DNA from: a virus | Reading direction: 5' to 3' (one strand) | DNA length: 50,978 nucleotides | Virus record (IMG/VR): IMGVR_UViG_3300023223_000589 | Coordinates: 1 to 50,978 of that record | Part shown: positions 1 through 6,923 of the stretch, piece after piece | Layout of the letters: the number at the start of each line of letters is the position of its first letter | Position numbering within the stretch: position 1 is the first letter of the stretch | Made by a program: the position numbers and the translations under genes | The notes under the pieces: generated by a model | Database searches by the model: none | Told to the model about the DNA's origin: nothing | Seen by the model: the letters and a program-made list of their open reading frames with translations, nothing else

Positions 1-75
1 TAACGTTCTCGCAAATAATGTATCTCTGGGCTTCATGGCTGCAATTCTTCGCTTTATACACGGCATGGTATAAGC
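1..75. repeat. Left terminal inverted copy of 283-357
   Basis: Positions 1-75 are the reverse complement of 283-357, inside the 62-aa gene at 258-446. The match runs to the first base of the window and stops inward at an A-tract (GGAAAAAAGCTT on one copy, GGAAAAAACTT on the other), with one extra base at the junction. The region between the arms is single-copy. This looks like a fold-back at a DNA end or a chimeric read, not a hairpin telomere, because a spacer of about 200 bp lies between the arms. Confidence 0.85.
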
Positions 76-147
76 TTTTTTCCGTATCTCAGTATTTTTT
101 TTAGTTAAAAGTTCGAAAACGGCTTAACAGGCGCTTCTCAGATGGGG

Positions 148-243
148 TTTAGAAAATCCTAGCGATTGGCCAGGGCACTTTTAGAAATTTAAAAAAATCC
201 TAGTTTTATTTTTTGGAAAAATATTGATTTAAAAAAATCCTGG
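148..243. repeat. Three phased 16-bp repeats, possible cosB-like site
   Basis: Three copies of a motif close to TTTAAAAAAATCCTAG lie at 148-162, 188-203 and 228-243. Their starts are exactly 40 bp apart. In lambda, three terminase-binding R sequences (cosB) lie just inside the left cohesive end. These copies sit 70-170 bp inside the inferred left end of a genome with a lambda-type terminase. A role as replication iterons or operators for the following gene is also possible. The repeat is seen directly; its function is inferred. Confidence 0.6.
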
Positions 244-257
244 ATATACAATATTTT

Positions 258-446
258 ATGAATTATGACTTATGTGGAAAAAACTTATACCATGCCGTGT
301 ATAAAGCGAAGAATTGCAGCCATGAAGCCCAGAGATACATTATTTGCGAGAACGTTAAGATAGCGAAAAGGGAAATCGAATCTTATGATGTTGAAAATTT
401 TACAATTAAAGCGGTTCAAGAAGATATTTCAATAGTCGTTATCTAA
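258..446 (+). CDS. Hypothetical protein, 62 aa
   Basis: A small open frame starting at ATG 258, directly downstream of the three phased repeats. No good ribosome-binding site is seen. The protein is mixed in charge, with no membrane segment or recognisable motif. Part of the gene (283-357) is present again in inverted form at the start of the window. I do not recognise it. The tight fit with the next small gene supports coding, but confidence is moderate. Confidence 0.45.
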   Translation: MNYDLCGKNLYHAVYKAKNCSHEAQRYIICENVKIAKREIESYDVENFTIKAVQEDISIVVI

Positions 447-490
447 AAAAATGTCACACTATTCCGTATAGACCAATAGAGAGGTTTATC

Positions 491-628
491 ATGGAAAATG
501 ACAAATATGTAATTCCTGAACATTTACAAGATTTTGAGAAAATACTAGAAGAATATGAAAAAAGAAAGGAACAGCGTATTTTGTTGAATATTCTACATTG
601 GGTTTTTTCTGAAAAAAGTGAGGATTGA
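491..628 (+). CDS. Small hypothetical protein, 45 aa
   Basis: ATG at 491 is preceded by AGAGAGG at a workable distance, and the frame ends at TGA 626-628. The protein has a charged helical centre rich in Glu and Lys followed by a hydrophobic stretch (LLNILHWVF) and an acidic tail. It resembles the small accessory genes at the right end. Its stop is adjacent to the promoter/operator at 629. Confidence 0.45.
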   Translation: MENDKYVIPEHLQDFEKILEEYEKRKEQRILLNILHWVFSEKSED

Positions 629-658
629 CTAGAATATTTTATAGTTATCGCATATGAT
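629..658 (+). promoter_or_regulatory. Promoter with the recurring 16-bp operator
   Basis: CTAGAATATTTTATAG at 629-644 is identical to the copy at 43709-43724 and differs by one base from the copy at 46401-46416. A -10-like TATGAT follows at 653-658 after 18 bp, the same geometry as the other copies. It would drive the untranslated region at 660-860 and the tRNA. Confidence 0.6.
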
Positions 659-864
659 AATTATGTTCGACCCCGAATGCAAGGGAGAAGAGGGCTATTT
701 GAAAGATAATAGAAGTCTCACGAACCGCCGGGGGGAGGCAGACCCTGTTATTACTTTTTAAGATTTGAACACAGTGGGGCTTATCTACCTGGAAGGGTGA
801 TAACGGCGCATCACAAAATTTGAGGGTGTGTTACACGGGCAGTGCCCACTTTGTTCTTTTATAC
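659..864 (+). ncRNA. Probable structured untranslated RNA upstream of the tRNA
   Basis: About 200 bp between a good promoter and the tRNA without a convincing gene. The stretch around 722-746 is much more GC-rich than the surroundings. Three tandem short hairpins can be drawn: 797-801 with 810-814, 826-829 with 833-836, and 837-840 with 844-847. A 32-codon frame (663-761) exists, but it has no ribosome-binding site and runs through the GC-rich part, so I do not call it a gene. The RNA may be a tRNA leader or an independent small RNA; no known family is recognised. Confidence 0.35.
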
Positions 865-936
865 GGGCCATAGTTTAAAGGTAAAACCCCAGCTTTCTAA
901 ACTGGAGATTTCGGTATCGAATCCGATTGGCCCACC
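865..936 (+). tRNA. tRNA-Arg(UCU)-like
   Basis: The acceptor stem GGGCCA (865-870) pairs with TGGCCC (928-933). The D arm is GTTT/AAAC (873-876, 884-887) with a GG-containing loop. The anticodon arm is 889-905 with loop TTTCTAA, giving anticodon TCT at 896-898. The T arm (about 911-926) contains TCGAAT but is irregular, with a non-standard loop size, and the seventh acceptor pair is T-T. The 3' end reads ACC rather than a full encoded CCA. AGA codons, which this tRNA would read, are common in the window. It may be functional or partly decayed. Confidence 0.65.
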
Positions 937-940
937 TTTT

Positions 941-1597
941 TCAAACAAAAAATTTCAAATTCTTCTTAAAAATCTTCTGCCCTTTTTTCAAGGTTTTCCG
1001 TGTTGATGGCTCAAGCCATTGTTTCTTTTTGATAGTCACATGAGATTTCCGCAAATCCTGAATCATGGTGATTGTTCGCTTTTTACTACCCTCAAGCCTA
1101 AAAAGACCCTTAACCCGCCCTTTTTTGCCCATAAAGTTCAATTTCATTACACTTTTGTCATTTCTAATACGTGCGTTCCTGATTTGCTGTCTGACTGCCA
1201 CAATTCCCGAGGCCCTACGTGTTGCCCCTCCCAATCGATTGATTTTATTTGGACCTCTGACAACCCGCCGCCGGCTTTTGGTGACCCTGGCCTTTTGCGT
1301 TGGTATATGGCCAACTTTTAACGATGCGTTACCAAATTCCTGATCCGCCATGTATTTTTGCAAACTTCCAACCGCTGAAGAACTACTTGGGGAATTCGTG
1401 GCCTTTCTAAAAATAATACTTCTTAGTGTGAATTTATTTCTATTGATGAATTCTTTTCCTACAAATTTCTTGGCGTTCTTCTGAGCATCCCGGGCCATAT
1501 CATTAAGCGTATTACGCCTCAGTGTTGGAAACTTCTTTTCCATTTTTTGATATTGTTTGATGACTTTATTAAGCCCTTTTATTCGGATTTCGCTCAT
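941..1597 (-). CDS. Phage tail completion / minor tail protein Z-like
   Basis: A 218-aa very basic protein on the minus strand. The N-terminal part (IKGLNKVIKQYQKMEKKFP, residues 6-24, then an alanine/lysine helix), the central segment with YMADQEFG (about residue 82) and the basic C-terminal half resemble HK97 gp10-like and lambda gpZ-like tail-completion proteins, which act at the head-proximal tail tip. In relatives this gene sits between the neck protein and the tail terminator. Here that slot (9886-10243) lacks it, and the gene lies alone, inverted, before the terminase. The 3' end faces the tRNA. Family assignment is by sequence feel and composition. Confidence 0.55.
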   Translation of the reverse strand: MSEIRIKGLNKVIKQYQKMEKKFPTLRRNTLNDMARDAQKNAKKFVGKEFINRNKFTLRSIIFRKATNSPSSSSAVGSLQKYMADQEFGNASLKVGHIPTQKARVTKSRRRVVRGPNKINRLGGATRRASGIVAVRQQIRNARIRNDKSVMKLNFMGKKGRVKGLFRLEGSKKRTITMIQDLRKSHVTIKKKQWLEPSTRKTLKKGQKIFKKNLKFFV

Positions 1598-1798
1598 AAA
1601 ATCATTTTACTTGTTTTTTATTCGGAAAGTGGATAATATTTAAGGAGTAATGCAAAGCCTGATTGGCTTCAATGGGTGTATGATTTTAGGCCTTCTGGCC
1701 GATTTTCCTTAATTACCTAATGGATTACCCTTTTTAGTGGGGAAGTGTTGAAACTAACTAAAACGGGCTTTGTATTATTTTAGGAGAAGAAGGGGAAG
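1598..1798. promoter_or_regulatory. Divergent intergenic region
   Basis: This 200-bp region separates the minus-strand tail gene from the plus-strand head operon and must hold both promoters if both are transcribed locally. A weak plus-strand candidate is TTGAAA (1748-1753) and TATTAT (1773-1778) with a 19-bp spacer. A small GGCC-TTCT-GGCC hairpin lies near 1698-1709. Nothing stronger is seen. Confidence 0.3.
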
Positions 1799-2551
1799 AT
1801 GTTTGATTTAAGAATGGGCGATTGTCTGGATATTATGCCAGATATTCCCGATGGTTCGGTTGATATGATTTTGACTGACCCGCCTTATGGTACTACAGCT
1901 TGTAAATGGGATTTAATTATTCCCTTCCGGCCAATGTGGGAGCAATTGAAGCGGATTATCAAGCCAAACGGGGCCATTGCTTTATTTGGCTGTGAACCTT
2001 TCAGCAGTTTAATGCGATGCAGTAACCTAAAACAGTTTAAATATGATTGGGTTTGGCAAAAAGATAAGGCGACAAATCATCTTAATGTCAAACGGCAACC
2101 GATGAGAAGAAACGAGTTGATAAGCGTTTTCTATAAAAAACAGTGCACATATAATCCCCAATTGTCAAAAAAAGACCCTAAAAGCGTAAGGCCACCAACC
2201 ATTAAACGAAAACAGGTCGAAAATTATGGAGCTATGACCGCAGCATCTGTGAGGGATATCCCGGTGGATATGACTTATCCACATGAAACACTGCAATATA
2301 GAGGGTGTTTTGGCGACAAGGGGAAATCTATCCACCCAACCCAAAAACCCGTTGAGCTTCTTAGCTACCTAATAGCCACATACACAAAAAAGGGCGATAC
2401 TGTATTAGATTTCACAATGGGCAGCGGCAGCACTGGAATTGCCGCCCACAATCAAGGCTGTAATTTCATAGGCATAGAAAAAGACGAAAAGTATTTCAAC
2501 ATAGCCAAAAACCGTATAGAGCAACATTTGGCCCAAAAAGTTTTATTTTAA
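1799..2551 (+). CDS. DNA (adenine-N6 or cytosine-N4) methyltransferase
   Basis: 250 aa, the usual size of phage N6/N4 methyltransferases (N6_N4_Mtase family). The catalytic motif DPPY is at residues 27-30 and comes before the AdoMet-binding motif (DFTMGSGSTG, residues 204-213), which is the beta-class order. HPTQKP, typical of the family, precedes motif I. A strong purine-rich ribosome-binding site (AGGAGAAGAAGGGGAAG) supports the start at 1799. The stop overlaps the next start by one base. It probably methylates phage DNA to block host restriction, or tunes packaging. Its target sequence cannot be read from the gene. Confidence 0.88.
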   Translation: MFDLRMGDCLDIMPDIPDGSVDMILTDPPYGTTACKWDLIIPFRPMWEQLKRIIKPNGAIALFGCEPFSSLMRCSNLKQFKYDWVWQKDKATNHLNVKRQPMRRNELISVFYKKQCTYNPQLSKKDPKSVRPPTIKRKQVENYGAMTAASVRDIPVDMTYPHETLQYRGCFGDKGKSIHPTQKPVELLSYLIATYTKKGDTVLDFTMGSGSTGIAAHNQGCNFIGIEKDEKYFNIAKNRIEQHLAQKVLF

Positions 2552-3132
2552 TGGTTGATTTAGTAGGAAAAGCAGAACTTGCCAAAATGGGCAAAGTGGC
2601 TTCGGCGTTAATCTCTCGCAATATCAGAAAAGGGAGTATTTGGTATCCCGCCTACGACAAAGAAGCTAAACAAATCGATGCTGACCACCCTGTAATTCAA
2701 GAATGGTTAGATAAACGGGCTTCCATGAAAAGCCCCGACGATATGATGCTTAAAGATTATGAGCATTTGACATTAAAAGAAATTATCACGGAATACGGCT
2801 CAATTCCCCAATTTCAAGACCTTTGTAAAACCTATAAGACAATTGCCGATACTGAGCTCCGAAAGATTCAAATTGACCAAAACAGGGGCGATTTAGTCAG
2901 CCGGGAGCATGTGAGCAAAGTTTGTTTTGGATATCTCGAAACCTTAAATAAAAGACTTCTAGAAATGCCGGCTGGCAGAACCCCTAAGATTATAGCCCTG
3001 GTCGAATCTGGCGCCGTGGATGTTAAAGAACAGCTCATTGCATCATTAGTAAAAGAAATTGCCAAAATAATCAAAGGTACAAAACGTGATCTATTGGAAC
3101 GAATAAGCGATGATTTCACAGAGCAAGATTGA
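2551..3132 (+). CDS. Terminase small subunit
   Basis: 193 aa, close to lambda Nu1 in length. An N-terminal segment (about residues 4-40) looks like a DNA-binding helix-turn-helix with an I-R-K-G-x-I-W-Y-P turn. A helical middle and a C-terminal half with LVSREHV follow, the pattern seen in small terminase subunits of GpA-type phages. It overlaps the large subunit by 23 bp and starts inside the stop of the methyltransferase gene, so the genes are translationally coupled. Role: recognise the packaging site and recruit the large subunit. The assignment rests on position plus general features. Confidence 0.7.
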   Translation: MVDLVGKAELAKMGKVASALISRNIRKGSIWYPAYDKEAKQIDADHPVIQEWLDKRASMKSPDDMMLKDYEHLTLKEIITEYGSIPQFQDLCKTYKTIADTELRKIQIDQNRGDLVSREHVSKVCFGYLETLNKRLLEMPAGRTPKIIALVESGAVDVKEQLIASLVKEIAKIIKGTKRDLLERISDDFTEQD

Positions 3133-4972
3133 CAAAGAATATATTCTTGAGCAAATAGGCCTTTTGACTGATGACAAGGTTGTTTATAAGGTCAGTGAGT
3201 GGGCGGAAGCAAAACGATATCTCCCTTCAGAGCTGAGCCCCTTACATGGTTTTTGGGACAACGCCAATAATCCGGCCATGGTCGAAATAATGGACTGTAT
3301 GAGCGAAAACAGCCCTATAAGAGAATTAGCCCTTAAAAAAGGCGCTCAAGTGGGATGGACCACGGCAGTCATTGAAAACTTCCTTGGTTACATTATCGAT
3401 TACTGCCCAGGGCCTACAATGTTTGTTACCGCTACCAAAGACATGGCTGAAAAGGCTGTTGAGTTGCGTATCGATAGGATGATTCAAAACGCTGGTTTGA
3501 TGGATAAGATTTATGCCCAAAACCAACAGGCGGATAAATATAACCGTAAAACCGGAAACACCAAAAGTAAAAAAGAATTCGCCGGCGGCTTTATATTGCC
3601 GGTTGGCTCAAATAGCCCAAACTCATTGCGTATGACCTCTGTTAAGAATCTTCTAATGGATGAGATCGACGCCTTTCCCGCTTCAGCCGGTAAAGAGGGT
3701 GACCCCATCGCTTTGGCCGAAAAAAGAACTAACGCATATATGCATCAACGTAAGGTTTTATATGGAAGCACACCCCTAATAAAAGGGGTCAGTAAAATTG
3801 ATAAATTGTATAAAAGAGGGGATCAACGGCATTATCTCGTTCCATGTAAAGATTGTGGAGAGTTTCAACAACTTGTTTGGGAACAGATATCTTATGAGCG
3901 TGACGACGATGGATTTTTGATACTCGATAGCGTGTTTTATGTTTGTAAGGAATGCGGGTGCACCTGGAAAAACGCCGATAAAGAAAACTTTTTACCAAAA
4001 GGAAAATGGGTCGCAACGGCCAGAAGTGTAAACCCAAATTTTAGGAGTTATCATTTAAGCGGTCTCTATAGCCCCGTGGGCACCTATGATTGGGAAAAGG
4101 CGGTTGAAGATTGGATTGATGCGCAAACGGACGTTGAAAAGCTTAAAACCTTTGTAAATACGGTCATTGGCGAACCGTGGGAGGAAAAAGGTAAGAAGAA
4201 CGATTACAGGGTTATCAATAAAAAACGCCAAGAGTACCAAAGCGGTACGGTCCCCCCAGAGGTTATTTGTCTAACGGCGGCGGTGGACGTTCACGACAAT
4301 CTGTTTTATATAGAAATCGTTGGATGGGCTAGAAATCAGGTCACCTATTCAATCGATTGGATTAAATTAGAAGTTGACAATGAAGCCTTTTCAAGTCCTG
4401 GTTGGGATGCCCTGGATGATGTATTAAGTAAAAAATACGGAGATCTAAATATTTTAATGGCCTTCGTGGACAGTGGATACAAAACAGATAAGGTTTATGC
4501 TTTTTGCTCAAGGTTTACAACTGGAGTTTACCCGTGTAAAGGCGGTTCAAAATTCACCGGAAAGAATGCCTATAAAACAAGTGATATAGCCGGGGAGGAC
4601 AATTTAACGCTTATCGTTTTGGCCGGAGATTATTATAAAAACAAGTTGTTTAGCTGGTTGAATTTAGAGAAAAAGAAAGATGGTGAAATCCCTTATGGCT
4701 ATCCGTTTTACCCTAACGATTACACCGATGAGTTTTTTAAGGGTTACGAAAATGAAATATTAATGGAGCAAGTGGATAAACTGGGCAACATCGTCGGCCA
4801 CAGGTGGGAAAGGCGGACAACTAAGGCCTTTAATGAGCCGTGGGATGTTAGGGTATATGCCATGGCCGCTTTTGATTATCAGGTCGATCAGGTGAGGGCG
4901 GAAGAGTGCGAGGAAGACGAAGACTTTTCAATTGATGAGTTTTTTAATTACATAGAAGCGGGGAATTCTTAA
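3110..4972 (+). CDS. Terminase large subunit, lambda GpA family
   Basis: 620 aa, about the size of lambda gpA. A Walker A-like segment KGAQVGWTT lies at residues 77-85 and a Walker B LLMDEID at 181-187. A zinc-ribbon-like pair (C246xxC249 and C279xxC282), as in this family, lies between the ATPase and nuclease parts. The C-terminal nuclease begins near TAAVDVHD (389-396), with D393 a likely metal ligand. The enzyme cuts concatemers and pumps DNA into the head. It overlaps the small subunit gene. The lambda-type enzyme implies cos packaging, which is relevant to the ends of this window. Confidence 0.93.
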   Translation: MISQSKIDKEYILEQIGLLTDDKVVYKVSEWAEAKRYLPSELSPLHGFWDNANNPAMVEIMDCMSENSPIRELALKKGAQVGWTTAVIENFLGYIIDYCPGPTMFVTATKDMAEKAVELRIDRMIQNAGLMDKIYAQNQQADKYNRKTGNTKSKKEFAGGFILPVGSNSPNSLRMTSVKNLLMDEIDAFPASAGKEGDPIALAEKRTNAYMHQRKVLYGSTPLIKGVSKIDKLYKRGDQRHYLVPCKDCGEFQQLVWEQISYERDDDGFLILDSVFYVCKECGCTWKNADKENFLPKGKWVATARSVNPNFRSYHLSGLYSPVGTYDWEKAVEDWIDAQTDVEKLKTFVNTVIGEPWEEKGKKNDYRVINKKRQEYQSGTVPPEVICLTAAVDVHDNLFYIEIVGWARNQVTYSIDWIKLEVDNEAFSSPGWDALDDVLSKKYGDLNILMAFVDSGYKTDKVYAFCSRFTTGVYPCKGGSKFTGKNAYKTSDIAGEDNLTLIVLAGDYYKNKLFSWLNLEKKKDGEIPYGYPFYPNDYTDEFFKGYENEILMEQVDKLGNIVGHRWERRTTKAFNEPWDVRVYAMAAFDYQVDQVRAEECEEDEDFSIDEFFNYIEAGNS

Positions 4973-5013
4973 TTTTGTGTATAATTGCATAAAATAAGCG
5001 ATTAAAGGAAATT

Positions 5014-5253
5014 ATGGCAACGGCTGCAGAATTAAAGGTAAAGATTACAAATGTTGAAGCGGCAATTAATGCCGTTTTACTCGGTCAGGAATACACTTTT
5101 GATACGGGAATGAGTGTTCAGAAGATGAAAAGGGCCGATCTTCCTGGGCTACAATCTCTGCTTAATATGTATGAAAGTCAGTTGAGCGTTAAAGAGCTTC
5201 AGGAAAATAATTGCCAGATTACCCGGGGCATTGCAGGGAGAATAGATTGTTAA
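5014..5253 (+). CDS. gpW-like head completion protein
   Basis: 79 aa, with an N-terminal helix followed by GQEYTFDTGMSVQKM and a helix ending LLNMYESQL. This is the layout of lambda gpW (68 aa) and of the related DUF6148 small proteins, which sit between terminase and portal and join head to tail. A start at ATG 5014 after AAAGGAAATT is good. The 3' end overlaps the portal gene. The position fits exactly; the family (gpW versus DUF6148) is not certain. Confidence 0.7.
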   Translation: MATAAELKVKITNVEAAINAVLLGQEYTFDTGMSVQKMKRADLPGLQSLLNMYESQLSVKELQENNCQITRGIAGRIDC

Positions 5254-6923
5254 AAGGCATTTTATCGAAGCTTGGTTATGAAAAAAAACCTGATCCGGTG
5301 ACGGCTATAGAGGCCCCAGATGTTCACGAAGAATCAGAAAAAGGGGCTTTTCACACAGCCTTTAACGGTTCCTTTGGATCATCTCCATTTGCCCAAGGCG
5401 TTTTTGGTGGCGAAACCATATCAGGCGGCATTAGAAACAAAGTCGATTACAATCATCTGGGAAGTATTGACTATTACTCTTTAAGGGCATTAAGCAGAAA
5501 ATTATTTGTTGAAAATAAATATGCCGGAATGGCTCTAGGTCGATTGGCTACAAATGTACTAAATGAGGGGTTGAAACCAGAATCAATTCCCCCAACTTCA
5601 ATAACTGGATTTGATGACGAAGCAACGGTTAATTGGACTGAAAAGCTAGAAACTCTGTTTAAACTTTATGCAGAGGATGAAATGGTTGATTGGGAAAGAG
5701 TGCATAATTTTTCCGCCTTACAAAAAGTGGTTTATATGGAATCGCTAGTTGAAGGTGACGTTCTGATTCAATTAAAAGTCAATGAAGAAACCGGATTGCC
5801 TTCAATTAAAGTCGTGTCAGGTAGACATGTCGCAACAGGTATTAATTCCGACAAGTTAAAAGCTAAGGGTAATACAGTTGAATTCGGTGTTGAGCTTGAC
5901 AAAAAGCGCCGCCATATAGCCTACCACGTTTTAGAGCGTAATAAGTTGGGTTTTGTAGGCACCGAAGCTGTAAGAATTTTGGCAAAAGGTAGAAATACCG
6001 GACGGCCCAACACTTTTTTGGTTTATGAGAGCCCACCCCCGGCGGGTAAGGTTCGAGGCTTTCCGATTCTTACTAGAATTCTTCAGGCAACAGACCAGAT
6101 TGAAACATATGCTATTTACGAAATGGAAGCTTCTAAGCTTAATGCGAGTTTGGCTATGTGGGTTGAAAAGACCAAAGAAAGAGCTGGATCAAATCCTTTG
6201 GCCGGCGTGGGTAAAAGAAATGCAGAAGATGCCTTTGACGGCATCCCTAAAACTTCAGTTGAAGCCGGTATGCTTGTTAAAGAGGTTGCCTATGGCGAAA
6301 AACTCAACAGTTTTAAGACAGATAGGCCAAACGTAAATTTTAAAGCGTTTAAAGATACGGTATTAGAAGATATCGCCGCCGCTCTGGAAATACCCCCCGA
6401 AATTCTACAGTTGAAATTTGGAAATAACTTTAGCGCAAGTCGCCAAGCGGAGATTGAATTTAAAACATATGTCAGGAAAGCTAGGAAATATTTCTCTGAC
6501 CAGTTCAATAAAAAATTCTATAATCAATGGCTTACAGGTATGGTTTTCCGTGGTCTTATTCAGGCAAATGGATATATTGAGGCGGTTAATAGTGGGAATC
6601 TGTTTACCCGTAACGGCTGGCAGTTGTCTAAATGGATTGGTTTTGTCAAGCAAAATGTTGACATTTTCAAAGAAGCTAAGGCGTATGAGCTTTATATTGA
6701 AATGGGAATTATGACCAGAGAACAGGCGGCGGGAGAGTTGACAGAGGCGGATTATAGATCTGCAGTCAAACGTCTATTGGTAGAGAATGAAATGCTTGCC
6801 TTGGCTAAAGAACCATTGCCGGGAGATATCAACACAAGTAAATCGATTGTGGCTGATAACCAACAACAAGAAGAAGAAGATGAAGAAGAAAATAACAATA
6901 ACAACAATAAGGGGAGTAATTAG
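5247..6923 (+). CDS. Portal protein, lambda family
   Basis: The frame is open from ATG 5211, but TTG 5247 has a ribosome-binding site (CAGGGAG, 7 bp upstream) and gives an N-terminus MLKGILSKLGY typical of lambda-type portals. I therefore choose it, giving 558 aa. The long conserved region includes NHLGSIDYYSLRALSRKLF, a G-D-V-L segment, YESPPPAGKVRGFPIL (DNA-ring portal signature) and a NFSASRQAEIEFKTY segment near the end. The dodecameric portal sits at one head vertex and passes DNA. The C-terminus is a low-complexity Gln/Glu/Asn run before the stop at 6923, directly abutting the protease gene. Confidence 0.93.
   Translation: MLKGILSKLGYEKKPDPVTAIEAPDVHEESEKGAFHTAFNGSFGSSPFAQGVFGGETISGGIRNKVDYNHLGSIDYYSLRALSRKLFVENKYAGMALGRLATNVLNEGLKPESIPPTSITGFDDEATVNWTEKLETLFKLYAEDEMVDWERVHNFSALQKVVYMESLVEGDVLIQLKVNEETGLPSIKVVSGRHVATGINSDKLKAKGNTVEFGVELDKKRRHIAYHVLERNKLGFVGTEAVRILAKGRNTGRPNTFLVYESPPPAGKVRGFPILTRILQATDQIETYAIYEMEASKLNASLAMWVEKTKERAGSNPLAGVGKRNAEDAFDGIPKTSVEAGMLVKEVAYGEKLNSFKTDRPNVNFKAFKDTVLEDIAAALEIPPEILQLKFGNNFSASRQAEIEFKTYVRKARKYFSDQFNKKFYNQWLTGMVFRGLIQANGYIEAVNSGNLFTRNGWQLSKWIGFVKQNVDIFKEAKAYELYIEMGIMTREQAAGELTEADYRSAVKRLLVENEMLALAKEPLPGDINTSKSIVADNQQQEEEDEEENNNNNNKGSN

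Noticed and set aside
1-357. Hairpin telomere of a protelomerase-type linear phage
   Set aside because: A covalently closed hairpin would give an inverted repeat without spacer. Here unique spacers of about 200 and 935 bp separate the arms, and no protelomerase gene is seen.
663-761. 32-codon frame as a gene
   Set aside because: No ribosome-binding site, and the frame runs through the GC-rich structured stretch.
1019-1343. Plus-strand open frames opposite the minus-strand tail gene
   Set aside because: They are shadows of the basic minus-strand gene, without ribosome-binding sites and with unlikely composition.
4980-4985. TATAAT before the gpW-like gene as a promoter
   Set aside because: No matching -35 at the right distance, and the stretch lies within a continuous head operon.
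5211-5246. ATG 5211 as the portal start
   Set aside because: It lacks a ribosome-binding site and sits inside the gpW-like gene. TTG 5247 has a good site and a typical N-terminus.
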